A stretch of DNA of 64,000 bases from Leptothoe sp034932105. GTDB lineage: Bacteria; Cyanobacteriota; Cyanobacteriia; Phormidesmidales; Phormidesmidaceae. The notes under the pieces are model-generated. The model was not told the DNA's origin and did not search any database. It saw only the letters and a program-made list of their open reading frames with translations. The position numbers and the translations under genes were made by a program. Each line of letters starts with the position of its first letter. Position 1 is the stretch's first letter. The stretch is from assembly GCF_034932105.1 (NCBI RefSeq), contig NZ_JAYGIG010000008.1, positions 1 through 64,000 of the forward strand, given 5' to 3'. Shown here one piece after another: positions 1-8,259 of this stretch.

Positions 1-313
1 TCACTTTCTGGACGATGGGGGTAGAACGGAAAACCTCGATTTGGGTATCGAGGGGGTTATCCAAGTTGGTTAACGCTTTTAGCTCTCGGTCAGCACCTTC
101 CAGACCAACCAAGGACGATGTTTGGTTAGATGCTTCGAATAAAAGTTTTGATTCGGCTTCATACTTAGGTTCCTGAGTCAGACCAAGAGCAACGGCACCG
201 GTTGCCGTTAGGCCAAAAACCGTCAACACAATTAGCCAGCGACGCTGAATAACTAGCCAATACTTGTGTAAATCTATTTCAATCTCTTGAACAGAGTTAT
301 CTTTAGATGCCAT
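1..313 (-). CDS. Wzz-like polysaccharide chain-length / tyrosine-kinase family protein, N-terminal fragment
   Basis: This is the first about 104 residues of a minus-strand gene that runs off the left edge. The start is the ATG at 311-313. The N-terminus reads MASKDNSVQEIEIDLHKYWL, followed by a hydrophobic segment with basic residues on its cytoplasmic side (QRRWLIVLTVFGLTATGAVA) and the typical 'PKYEAESKLLFEASNQT' stretch after the membrane helix. That layout (short cytoplasmic tail, TM1, extended beta/helical periplasmic part) is the Wzz/BexC chain-length determinant domain, found alone or fused to a BY-type tyrosine kinase in cyanobacterial exopolysaccharide systems. Whether a kinase domain follows lies outside the window. 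The family call is fairly safe; the exact role is inferred. Confidence 0.72.
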   Translation of the reverse strand, partial: MASKDNSVQEIEIDLHKYWLVIQRRWLIVLTVFGLTATGAVALGLTQEPKYEAESKLLFEASNQTSSLVGLEGADRELKALTNLDNPLDTQIEVFRSTPIVQKV

Positions 314-1677
314 TGAGCCTCACTGGGAAAAGGAACGAACTACGACGGAGAGGGTAACGGATTCAATACTCAGAGGTTAAAATCTAAATATCAATCTATA
401 TAAAGTTTTCAACAAGCTACTTCATTGAAGGATGAGGGAACGGACTAGGACTCGACAAAACAATCATGACCAGTAGAACTATTATCAGTAGAACCACCTA
501 GCACAGGTGACTATAGAGACACCTAGGAATGATGTATCAGCCCCTTCTAACAGAGGTGTACCCATTCTTTCAAGCAGGGTAATGAATTACAGTGATCATT
601 GGGCCTAGGCATGAGAACTTCATAACATGGTTCAATTTTCTAAAACCCTGATAAAGAATGGGAGCAAATCATAGTGAAATGAAACTAGCGAATGCACCTA
701 GTCAATTCACCTCAACCTGAACCTAGTATTTCTATGTAGGTAATGAAAATCAGAACATTCTGAAGACAATAAACTAAGTCAATCAGAATTTTTCAGGTTA
801 TCCACCGAGGAGTTGGTAGGTAATGCCTAAACTAACAACAATAATTACAATATTTATACTGAGTAAAAGAAAAGCTTTGGTAACAAGCATCCTAAATGAT
901 ACTTACACTGAGGTTAAAGTTTCCGTAAAGCCACTGAGATGGCTCTTGGCAGAGCAAGGGGGTCACAAATTCATAGATGAATTACCTAGGTGCCATAGGC
1001 AAGATAGTTGACTGATAAATTAACTTTTAATTACTTAGGATCCCACATTCCGCCATTAAATTGGCACATCCGATAATTAATGACGAAGCCAATGGATTAC
1101 AGTCTCTAAAGAGGCATAGATTCTCAATAGCTAGGCACTATTGAGAATAATCTAAAAATAGTTCAAGAGAACTATTAAGGCATTCAAAGTCTCTATGTAA
1201 AAGTCTTTCAGATTTAATGCCTGATTGTGACAGTTGGGAGTGCGGAATGTTGGTTAGGATGTAATTTGACTAGGGTTGGCATGCACTTAAATTTGAACAA
1301 AATTTAAATCAAGCGATGATCCTCGTAGTTCATGAATTTAATAAAAGCTATTGAAGTTCCTTATCTAAATTTTTCCCATTTTTTGCATCACTTTCGCCTT
1401 AACCACAGATTGTCTTAACTTCAGGACATTTTGATTAATTCAATTTTATTAAAAAAGACTCATTTTACTGAGAATAGTGAACGAAGTTCCAATGGCTTCA
1501 GATATTGCTTTTGAGGGCAAGGCAATTAATAGAGGTGTCCTTTTGATGGCCCCATTAACTAGATTTACGGTATCGCTGATTTTCAGGATGATTTAAGTAG
1601 AGAGGAGCTGACGAGCCGTATTGATGACTATCGAATTCATCCGCTAAATCAGCAACGGTAGATTTACTGCTTTGGTT
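314..1677. other. gene-poor AT-rich spacer of about 1.36 kb
   Basis: No convincing gene is visible. The longest open frame (823-1011, plus strand) has no clear ribosome-binding site and resembles no family I know. The spacer holds a possible small inverted-repeat element at 1041-1255 with two internal hairpins. At about 1560-1645 there is a short run of plausible coding sequence ending RIDDYRIHPLNQQR-stop, which may be the tail of a destroyed gene. The base composition is visibly more AT-rich than the operon at 1.7-6.2 kb. The promoter of the Wzz-like gene should lie just above 313. Confidence 0.5.
1041..1255. repeat. possible MITE-like element with inverted ends and two internal hairpins
   Basis: The sequence ACATTCCGC at 1045-1053 recurs inverted as GCGGAATGT at 1242-1250, about 200 bp apart. 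Between them lie two perfect hairpins: an 11-bp stem at 1120-1130/1138-1148 (ATTCTCAATAG, 7-nt loop) and an 8-bp stem at 1157-1164/1169-1176 (AATAGTTC, 4-nt loop). No open reading frame is present. Short ends plus internal palindromes in gene-poor DNA suit a non-autonomous transposable element. The matching ends are only 9 bp and no target duplication was found, so this is tentative. Confidence 0.35.
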
Positions 1678-2349
1678 TTACTCACTTTTATCTGGGCTAT
1701 TTTCGTCCTGCAGCACTCCCTCGGAGTCATCGCTACCTCCAAAGGTGCCATTCTCTTCGTCCTGCAGCACTTCCTCAGAGTCATCGCCCCCTTCGACGGT
1801 GCCATTTTCTTCGGAATTTGCAAGGAGCCACTCTTCTTCTGGACGCTTCAAACCATCTTCTAGTCTTTTAGGCATCAGGTAAACATCCACGGAGTCAGCG
1901 GTTGCCACATCTTGAGCCGTCATCACATAGAGGGATGTATCACTAAAGTCTTCATCGCCTACGGTTAGGGTGTAGCTTTCCTCATCCACCGTTAGCTCAA
2001 TCGTAGCGGTAGGCTGATCCAAACCATAGGTTTCTAGCTGGCTGGGGTTAACAACGATAGTCTCTTGGATGAGATCACTGGTGATGATATTGAGTAAAAA
2101 GGCAATTGAAGAGGGATCTGCTGGGGCGGCATCAGGCTCAGTCATCTGCCATGTATCATCGGTTTTGGCAAAGGCTAAGCGTTCATCTTCTAGCTCAATG
2201 GAAAAAGAACTGACATCGGTTTCCGTAAAATCGTATAGGGTTTCACCATCGGCTGATGGAGTGCCTTTTCTGGTTTCAATAATCGCGACTGTGGCGGCTA
2301 ATGCGATCGCAACTGCCAACAAGATACCCGTACTGCGCTGTAGTTTCAT
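1678..2349 (-). CDS. DUF4340 domain protein, accessory of Gld-type ABC system
   Basis: This 223-aa protein begins with a signal anchor (residues about 7-25, TGILLAVAIALAATVAIIET). A DUF4340 region of beta-rich repeats follows, including SFSIELEDERLAFAKTDDTW, ETYGLDQPTATIELT and SLYVMTAQ. DUF4340 proteins commonly sit next to GldG-type proteins and an ABC-2 transporter, as here: it is the last of four tightly spaced minus-strand genes, 16 bp after the GldG-like gene. The substrate of such systems is unknown outside Bacteroidetes gliding. The C-terminal about 45 residues are acidic and contain two copies of an 18-aa repeat (EENGTVEGGDDSEEVLQD-like) encoded by a 54-bp tandem repeat, which looks like a recent disordered extension. 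Confidence 0.8.
   Translation of the reverse strand: MKLQRSTGILLAVAIALAATVAIIETRKGTPSADGETLYDFTETDVSSFSIELEDERLAFAKTDDTWQMTEPDAAPADPSSIAFLLNIITSDLIQETIVVNPSQLETYGLDQPTATIELTVDEESYTLTVGDEDFSDTSLYVMTAQDVATADSVDVYLMPKRLEDGLKRPEEEWLLANSEENGTVEGGDDSEEVLQDEENGTFGGSDDSEGVLQDENSPDKSE
1704..1811 (-). repeat. 54-bp tandem repeat inside the DUF4340 gene (2 copies)
   Basis: Two adjacent 54-bp units (1704-1757 and 1758-1811) differ at a minority of positions and keep the reading frame. They encode two versions of an acidic 18-aa unit with Glu-Glu-Asn-Gly-Thr and Val-Leu-Gln-Asp at its ends. In-frame tandem duplication explains the length of the protein's tail and could vary between strains. Confidence 0.8.
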
Positions 2350-2365
2350 AGTGTTTATAGACTCC

Positions 2366-4123
2366 TTAGCGACGACGGAACCAGGTAATACCGGCTCCCA
2401 CGAGCCCTACCAATGGAAATACAACCAGGGCTAAAACGATCACCAGAATCTGTCGGGATACGGTCATGGTGATGCGGCGGTTGGTAATCTCCTTAGGGCG
2501 AATCGATAACGTAGTATCGTCTAAATTACTGAGCCAAGTAACACTGTTGAGAAACACATCTCCATTGATCTGTTGATCGAATAGTCCGTCAGTCGCAAAG
2601 GTAGCGTTCCCAATCAGCACAAGGCGAGCTTCTTTTCTCAGTTCATCTGCGGATTCGGGTAGGGACGATTGCTCAGCAGGCTCTTCTTCACTTGAATCTA
2701 TCCCAGCGCCTTCCGTCTCAGATACCTCACTCTCGGGTGGGTCTGTTTCTAATTCAGGAGCATTATCTTGAGTCTCCTCAATAATCTCTTCCGAGGCCTC
2801 TTCTTCTGTCGATAGTTCGTCTTCTTCAGAGGTGGTTTCGGCCGATTCCTCCTGGGGTGATCCCTCGACCTCTTTAGTTAAAACAACACCAATATTAAAC
2901 GGCCCCTCTGGCGACTGCTGGGTGTCAACATTCAGCTCTCCTGTTTCAGAAAGAGGTTCGGCATAGCTTTGGGGGTTACTTAAAAGTAAGGGTGTGGCCT
3001 CCACCCCCTCTACTGGCTTTAACTCAATGGGTCGGGCCAGGGGATAAAATGAACGGCCACTGTTAAAGTCTGCGGTGATGGGATGGTCTCCATAGGTGGT
3101 CACTAGGGGGGCAGCGGGCCCTAAACCGACAATTTGCCCCGTATTCGAGGCATCGATAATCAGTCGTTCGTCTAGGGTCACCCCCCAGTCCCCTAGTAAA
3201 TCATCCAGCTCAGGCTCGGTTTGTGGATCCACCATTAATAGAACGCTGCCGCCGTCATTTAGGTAGGTTTTGAGGGCCTCTACTTCTGGGGGAAAAAATG
3301 CTTGTTTCGGCCCTGCAATTACCACTGCATCGGCATCATCGGGGACAATGGCCGTTTGAGCCAGGTTGAGGGCTTCAACGGTAAAACCATCTTCCTCCAA
3401 GGCGGCGGCGGCCTGGGCATAGCCCGAGGCAGTGCCATCAATGACAAATTCTTCGTGGCCTTGGATAAAGTAAACTACGGCGTTGCGATCGCGACCAATT
3501 TGGGACAGCTTATTGGTCAAATCCTGTTCGGTTAACCCTTGTGCCCCCAACGCCTGAACGAATATTTTTTCATCCCCCAACGCTAGGTGGACCTCTCGGC
3601 CCTCACCAGTCACATTAAACTCACGGGCCGCCGCCGGGTCTTGGAACGGATTAATGTGCTCGTAGGTGAGATTGTCGTTAAATTTTTGATAGCTTTCTAG
3701 CAGCTGCTGGTCATTGGGGTTCAAAGCTGAGTCAAACACCACCACCTTTACCGGTTGAGCTAATTTTGTGACCACGGATCTGGATTCCGGGGCCAGGGTA
3801 AACAGGCCCCCCTCAGTCAGGTCAATGCGAGGGGCATATTGCACCCCTAGAAAGTTCACGATACCCAGAATCAGGACCATGGCTAAGGTGGCCAAGACGG
3901 CATTGGTGCCAGCCTGGGTAGACCGATTTTGCCAAAAGCTGCGGTAACCAAATCCGCCTAGGACCAGACTTGCCAAGGTCAGCACCAGACCTAGCACCAG
4001 CAGCACAATGGGCAGGGTACTCCAAGTTTCAACCAAACCAGCCACTAGACCAGCGGTAGTCAGAGCTAACCCAGGCCATATCAGCCAGCGAAGATATTTG
4101 CGAAAGGTAGATAGCGCTTTCAT
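2366..4123 (-). CDS. GldG-family ABC transport auxiliary protein
   Basis: The 585-aa protein has two N-terminal membrane helices (residues about 10-60), a third at about 75-97, and a long extracytoplasmic GldG/IFT52-like region (DLTEGGLFTLAPESRSVV, VYFIQGHEEF, LLMVDPQTEPELDDLL). A C-terminal helix ending in basic residues follows (VLALVVFPLVGLVGAGITWF then RRR). GldG-type proteins are thought to work with an ABC-2 permease and ATPase, both encoded just upstream. A strongly acidic low-complexity insert of about 80 residues (roughly 415-495, rich in Glu, Ser and Thr) interrupts the soluble domain before the last conserved part and is unusual. The transported substrate is unknown. The family assignment is confident. 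Confidence 0.85.
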   Translation of the reverse strand: MKALSTFRKYLRWLIWPGLALTTAGLVAGLVETWSTLPIVLLVLGLVLTLASLVLGGFGYRSFWQNRSTQAGTNAVLATLAMVLILGIVNFLGVQYAPRIDLTEGGLFTLAPESRSVVTKLAQPVKVVVFDSALNPNDQQLLESYQKFNDNLTYEHINPFQDPAAAREFNVTGEGREVHLALGDEKIFVQALGAQGLTEQDLTNKLSQIGRDRNAVVYFIQGHEEFVIDGTASGYAQAAAALEEDGFTVEALNLAQTAIVPDDADAVVIAGPKQAFFPPEVEALKTYLNDGGSVLLMVDPQTEPELDDLLGDWGVTLDERLIIDASNTGQIVGLGPAAPLVTTYGDHPITADFNSGRSFYPLARPIELKPVEGVEATPLLLSNPQSYAEPLSETGELNVDTQQSPEGPFNIGVVLTKEVEGSPQEESAETTSEEDELSTEEEASEEIIEETQDNAPELETDPPESEVSETEGAGIDSSEEEPAEQSSLPESADELRKEARLVLIGNATFATDGLFDQQINGDVFLNSVTWLSNLDDTTLSIRPKEITNRRITMTVSRQILVIVLALVVFPLVGLVGAGITWFRRR

Positions 4124-4278
4124 AGAGGGGGACAGAAAGAAAAAGTAACAGAAATAGGTCAGGGAGAAAGAAATTTTGAGCCCTGGGCATTTAATTTTGA
4201 GATTTTGTTTTGAGGTCTTAGCCCAGGGCAGTCAGGGGTTAACCAGCAAACTAAGTGCTCGCGATTTAAACCCAAATG

Positions 4279-5088
4279 TTAGTTTCTCTGAAACCTAAAT
4301 GCTTCGATGGATTGGGCTGTGAGAAAAATCCCTAGGACAGTGTAGGAGAGAAAGAGGATCAGACCACTGACATCAAACACGCCTTGGGTAAAGTCGTTGT
4401 AGTGTTTTAGCAAGGAGAGATGGCCAATGGCGTCACCAACGGGGCCGGGTAAACCGCTGGCCACCCCTTCGACCACAAACAGCACCAACACCAAGGCAAA
4501 GGTAAGAATGGCGGCCAGCACACTACTTTCGGTGAGGGACGAAATAAACATCCCCAGGGAGAGTATGCCAGTAGCCATTAGGATCAGCCCGCCATGGCCC
4601 AAAAGCAATAGGCGAAAATCGAAGGGGGGGTCTGACGAGCCGACGACAAAGGATTCGAGGACTAACAGCGGCAGCACTATGGTGATAAAGAAGGTCACCA
4701 CCCCCAGCAATTTGCCCAGGGCAACAGCCCAATTGGTAATGGGTGAGGTAGCCAAAAGTTCTAGGGTGCCTTGTTTGCGCTCCTCGGTGTATAGCCCCAT
4801 GGAGAGCGCAGGCAGAATAAACATGGCTAGGGAGCCCAAAAGACCTAGATAAAACTGGGTGAACTCGTAGGGTAGATCCAAGGGGGCGCTCTGGAGACCA
4901 GCCTGGTCGGCAAAGGCTGACTGGGTCAACAGACCCTGGGGGCCAAACACCAGAATGACCAAGAGAAACCCGGCGAGGAGCCAAAAAATAGTGGCAATGC
5001 CATAGGCCATGGGGGAGGCAAAGTAGCTTTGTAGTTCCCGCCGGTAGATGGCAATAATGTTGCTGATAACGGTAATGAGGCTATTCAT
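4279..5088 (-). CDS. ABC-2 type permease (GldF-like)
   Basis: The 269-aa membrane protein starts at the ATG at 5086-5088, whose ATGAATAG overlaps the stop of the upstream ATPase gene by 8 bp and implies translational coupling. A longer start at 5175 would add a Pro/His-rich stretch inside the ATPase frame and is unlikely. The sequence has the ABC-2 permease pattern: RRELQSYFASPMAYGIATIF at the N-terminus, about six hydrophobic helices, and the conserved TEERKQGTLELLATSPITNW loop. It should form the channel of the Gld-like transporter with the ATPase upstream and the GldG protein downstream. Confidence 0.87.
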   Translation of the reverse strand: MNSLITVISNIIAIYRRELQSYFASPMAYGIATIFWLLAGFLLVILVFGPQGLLTQSAFADQAGLQSAPLDLPYEFTQFYLGLLGSLAMFILPALSMGLYTEERKQGTLELLATSPITNWAVALGKLLGVVTFFITIVLPLLVLESFVVGSSDPPFDFRLLLLGHGGLILMATGILSLGMFISSLTESSVLAAILTFALVLVLFVVEGVASGLPGPVGDAIGHLSLLKHYNDFTQGVFDVSGLILFLSYTVLGIFLTAQSIEAFRFQRN

Positions 5089-6199
5089 CGCTGTCCGCTG
5101 AAAGTTCTGTGGAGGGGGCGTCGGTGGAGTCAGGGCCTGATGCTTCGGATGTGGGCACATCAGAGGCGGTGGCATCAGATGGAGCTGGAGGTGAGGGAGC
5201 CGTATCGGATGGCGTATCTGTCCCAGAATCTATTTCAGAATCTGGGGTGACTAGGGTCGGTTCTTCAGTGGTGAGGTTAATGAACACGTCTTCCAAGCTG
5301 ACGCGGTTACGGGAGAGTTCGTACAGACCAAGATCGGCATTGATGATGGCGTTTGCGATCGCACTCCCCGGATCCTCCCCGGTGGCCGCCAACACCTGAA
5401 ACCGGTGGTGGCCCTCATCTAAGCCTTCCCTGGCCAAGGATTTGACCGATTCCACCTGGTTTAGCTCCTGGAGCACCGCCCGGGCACGTTCCGGGTCCCC
5501 CGCCACCTCAATGGCATAGCCCAGCTGTCCGGCTAGGCGGGCGGTCAAGTTTTCCGGGGTATCGGTGGCGACGATGCGCCCCTGATTAATGATAGTGATG
5601 CGATCGCAAGTCATGCTCACCTCAGGCAAAATATGAGTCGAGAGAATGATGGTATGTTCCCCCGCCAGACTCTTAATCAGGTTGCGCACATCAATAATTT
5701 GCTTCGGGTCCAGACCGACCGTCGGTTCATCCAAAATAATCACCGGCGGGTCATGGACAATGGCCTGGGCAATACCCACCCGCTGCCGAAAACCCTTAGA
5801 AAGCTTACGGATCAACACCCGTTTCTTATCATTCAGGTTACAACGTGCCATGGCCGACGCCACCCGCGCCGCCCGATCGCCAATGGGCAGTCCCTTGATC
5901 CGCGCCACAAAATAAAGAAACGCCTCCACCGTCATGTCTGGATATAGGGGGGGTGTTTCCGGCAAATAGCCAATGTTCTGCCGGACCGCCATCGAATTGC
6001 TGTGGACCTCGTGGTCAGCAATTCGCGCCGTACCGCTAGTGGCGGGCAAATATCCAGCCAAGATCCTCATAGTCGTAGTTTTTCCGGCCCCATTCGGCCC
6101 TAAAAAACCTAAAATTTCCCCTGGATCGACCTTGAAGGACACGTCGCTGATGGCCACGGTCGGACCATACGCTTTGCTTAGCTGCTCTACCTCAATCAT
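5081..6199 (-). CDS. ABC transporter ATP-binding protein (GldA-like)
   Basis: The first about 310 residues are a complete DrrA/CcmA-type ATPase: Walker A GPNGAGKTT near residue 36, a Q-loop region around IGYLPETPPLYP, the signature LSKGFRQRVGIAQAI, Walker B VIILDEPTVGLDP and a switch His in LSTHILPE. It powers the adjacent ABC-2 permease and is first in the four-gene minus-strand operon. The last about 55 residues are low complexity, rich in Ser, Thr, Asp and Pro, with no counterpart in ordinary ATPases. The two downstream non-permease subunits also carry acidic disordered segments. The substrate is unknown. Confidence 0.88.
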   Translation of the reverse strand: MIEVEQLSKAYGPTVAISDVSFKVDPGEILGFLGPNGAGKTTTMRILAGYLPATSGTARIADHEVHSNSMAVRQNIGYLPETPPLYPDMTVEAFLYFVARIKGLPIGDRAARVASAMARCNLNDKKRVLIRKLSKGFRQRVGIAQAIVHDPPVIILDEPTVGLDPKQIIDVRNLIKSLAGEHTIILSTHILPEVSMTCDRITIINQGRIVATDTPENLTARLAGQLGYAIEVAGDPERARAVLQELNQVESVKSLAREGLDEGHHRFQVLAATGEDPGSAIANAIINADLGLYELSRNRVSLEDVFINLTTEEPTLVTPDSEIDSGTDTPSDTAPSPPAPSDATASDVPTSEASGPDSTDAPSTELSADSDE

Positions 6200-6368
6200 G
6201 GTTTAACCCAATAGAATCAATATTCAGCCCAATATCCATAGACCGACTATTAAAACCGACTCCTAAAACAACGATGACTAATCTCGCCTGACCATTCTGC
6301 CACTGATTTTCACAACGGTTGCGATGAAATTGTGCAACCCTATACAGAGAGAAGGTACTAGACCCACC

Positions 6369-6800
6369 ATGACTGCGAGTAACCAAGGCCCCGAGCATTC
6401 CCTTACATTTCTTTACTACTTTGGCACCACCACGTTGATCACCATGGGACTGGCCAGTGCGGTACTCAAGCTCAGTCCCGCGAGTCCCATACCCAATCAA
6501 CTGGGTCTGATTATGGGCTTGGTAGGTGGTGGTTTGGGCCTGTACTTTAATCGCTCCATCACCCTCAAACAACCGATTAAAGGCCATAAGGTTTTTCTGA
6601 ACCAAATCAGTCAGCCCCTGGCCGAACTGGGATATAGCCAGGTCGATGATGACAGTCTCTCAACCGATATCGTCATGTACTCCCGCAGCAAATTACGGGG
6701 GCTACTGTCGGGCAAAATCTATATTCGCCTAGAACCTAAAACGGCCTACATCACCAGCCGCGCTGTCCACATCCGAGGGCTAAAGCAGAAGCTTCAGTAG
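6369..6800 (+). CDS. hypothetical cyanobacterial membrane protein
   Basis: This is a 143-aa protein if the ATG at 6369 is used (MTASNQGPEHS); an upstream start at 6324 would add 15 residues. It has two hydrophobic helices (about residues 11-33 and 42-62, the second glycine-rich: NQLGLIMGLVGGGLGLYF), then a soluble domain with LGYSQVDDDSLSTDIVMYSR and GLLSGKIYIRLEPKTAYITS. I do not recognise a named family. It diverges from the ABC operon, and the 169 bp between them should hold both promoters. The coding call rests on length, composition and a clean frame. Confidence 0.65.
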   Translation: MTASNQGPEHSLTFLYYFGTTTLITMGLASAVLKLSPASPIPNQLGLIMGLVGGGLGLYFNRSITLKQPIKGHKVFLNQISQPLAELGYSQVDDDSLSTDIVMYSRSKLRGLLSGKIYIRLEPKTAYITSRAVHIRGLKQKLQ

Positions 6801-6906
6801 GCTACTGCAAGAATCGAGCATGGCCCCTGAACGTTCGCATTTTCTCATTTAAGAGTTCACCTGTCTTAAGGTGTGACCTCTGTTATATCCATCACCAAGC
6901 CGGTCC

Positions 6907-7176
6907 ATGTCCAAACCAAAGAAGCAAAAATTCCCCCACCTGGTGGGGTCCAAATGGACCGCCCAGCAACGCACCATGGGTTGGCGACATTTTCAAGTTA
7001 CAAACCGTAAAAATGAAGGCAAACTCGTCTTTGCTGAACTGGTTGCCTCCTGTGATCCAGCCATTCGATTTTGGATCAATGCCAATGTCTTAAAGAACCG
7101 TCAGCTCTGGAAAGCAGGATGGCAAACCCGAGATCAAATACCTAACATTCAAACCAAAATTGATGGCATATCTTAA
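6907..7176 (+). CDS. TIGR02450-type tryptophan-rich small protein
   Basis: This 89-aa protein matches my memory of the TIGR02450 family, small Trp-rich proteins of cyanobacteria and marine bacteria: HLVGSKWTAQQRTMGWRHFQ, VFAELVASCDPAIRFWINAN and NRQLWKAGWQ. The spaced Trp residues and the 'SKWTA...GWRHF' start are typical. The function is unknown. It has its own upstream gap of about 100 bp and no obvious operon partner. Confidence 0.8.
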   Translation: MSKPKKQKFPHLVGSKWTAQQRTMGWRHFQVTNRKNEGKLVFAELVASCDPAIRFWINANVLKNRQLWKAGWQTRDQIPNIQTKIDGIS

Positions 7177-7374
7177 CCATCTGCTTTAAGAAATAGCGTT
7201 AAGATGGGCTTAAGGTAATAATGTTTACAGAAACCTCACTCGGTTTGTTCAGCTGCCATAGATGGCTGTCCTGGGTAGCATTATTTAACGATTCTGTCTA
7301 AGTTAGTAATCGTTTACACCTCCTTACGTTGCTTCACAAATTTCCTACAATTGATACTGGCTTAAGTACAATTG

Positions 7375-7722
7375 ATGTACAGCTCCAATGCTTCCGAATC
7401 TGAACTAATGAAGGCAGTTTTACAGCCTTTACTGAACGATTTCAAACATTGGTTTGGTCGCTCGATAAATTTGCTTGAATCCGAAGCTATCAATTTTTTG
7501 AGTGAGCGTGAGCAAGAGGAATTACTCAGTCGGGTGCGCCAGGCTCAACAGCTTGTTATTGCATCCCAGTCCCTATCCCAGGCTACTGGTAACCAAGCAG
7601 GTGTCGATATGTCTGTAGTCATGTCATGGCATCAATTGGTTCACGAATGTTGGAATGTGGGTATCCGCTTTCGACAGCAGAAAGCCCAAGCAGCCCAAGA
7701 CAACCTAAACCAGGATAATTAG
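7375..7722 (+). CDS. DUF2605 family protein
   Basis: This 115-aa soluble protein begins MYSSNASESELMKAVLQPLL. The ATG at 7375 is preferred over the TTG one codon earlier. The sequence LNDFKHWFGRSINLLESEAI, the helical SEREQEELLSRVRQAQQLV and the closing SWHQLVHECWNVGIRFRQ fit the cyanobacteria-specific DUF2605 family. The next gene, 19 bp downstream, encodes a DUF2973 protein, and the two families are usual neighbours, which supports the call. The function is unknown. Confidence 0.8.
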   Translation: MYSSNASESELMKAVLQPLLNDFKHWFGRSINLLESEAINFLSEREQEELLSRVRQAQQLVIASQSLSQATGNQAGVDMSVVMSWHQLVHECWNVGIRFRQQKAQAAQDNLNQDN

Positions 7723-7741
7723 CGCCACCGCTTCTGAACCT

Positions 7742-8047
7742 ATGCTGCATTTACTCTACATTTTCGCTTTCACCATTCTGGCCTCATTGGCCATCGCCAA
7801 TCTGGTGCGTAACCTCATTAGTTTGGGTATTGAGACCCGACGAGGTAGCGGCAGTGCAATGTCGTCCATGCCCCAGCAGGCCCGTCGGGTGGCCCATCCT
7901 GAACTGCTAGACAGCAATGGGAACCTCTTGGATGAACCCCTACTGGTCATGCGTTCCATTTCCATTAAGGACGCTCGCGAGCAGCTAGATGCCATTTATG
8001 AATCTTCAGGGGGTGGCAGCACCCTGGACGACAAGAAAGACGACTAA
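7742..8047 (+). CDS. DUF2973 family membrane-anchored small protein
   Basis: The 101-aa protein has an N-terminal membrane helix (MLHLLYIFAFTILASLAIAN), a short basic linker, then the conserved ARRVAHPELLDSNGNLLDEP and LLVMRSISIKDAREQLDAIY segments of DUF2973. It lies 19 bp after the DUF2605 gene and is probably co-transcribed. It is cyanobacteria-specific and of unknown function. The acidic/lysine tail (STLDDKKDD) is ordinary for the family. Confidence 0.8.
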   Translation: MLHLLYIFAFTILASLAIANLVRNLISLGIETRRGSGSAMSSMPQQARRVAHPELLDSNGNLLDEPLLVMRSISIKDAREQLDAIYESSGGGSTLDDKKDD

Positions 8048-8213
8048 CGTCTCCTTGCCTTTGAGCTCGAATGGGTCGGCATACCGGCTGGAAAATATAC
8101 GTTGGAAAAATAGATGGTGCAGTGGGTAAGTGGCTGTACCATCTATTTTTTATTGGGGTTAATAAATTCGGGTTGGATATGCCTAGGCTGGTGGGTGCCA
8201 GTGCAGTCCATCC

Positions 8214-8259
8214 TTACTTCGGTAAGGGCCTTACTGAAGTAAAACCCTTACCGAAGTAA
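8214..8259. repeat. 15-bp perfect inverted repeat spanning the stop codon of the dynamin-like gene
   Basis: The arms TTACTTCGGTAAGGG (8214-8228) and its exact complement (8245-8259) flank a 16-nt spacer that itself contains a near copy (TTACTGAAGTAA). The right arm includes the last codons and the stop of the minus-strand dynamin-like gene. It lies between convergent genes, so it probably stops transcription or stabilises the 3' ends on both strands. No long T-run follows on either side. Confidence 0.65.

Noticed and set aside
823..1011. 62-aa open frame in the first spacer
   Set aside because: No clear ribosome-binding site or family similarity; AT-rich spacer where chance frames of this size are common.
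314..1300. Frequent CTAG tetranucleotides (ACCTAG, CCTAGG) in the first spacer
   Set aside because: CTAG is also common elsewhere in this window, so it is not a local signal.
1500..1645. Protein-like tail RIDDYRIHPLNQQR in the spacer before the DUF4340 gene
   Set aside because: Only about 30 codons in one frame with a stop before them; could be a gene remnant, but nothing identifies it.
5109..5399. 96-aa plus-strand frame rich in Ser/Gly/Val
   Set aside because: Antisense shadow of the low-complexity tail of the ABC ATPase.
8071..8259. 62-aa open frame upstream of the dynamin stop
   Set aside because: It runs through the inverted repeat at 8214-8259 and has no family resemblance; probably chance.
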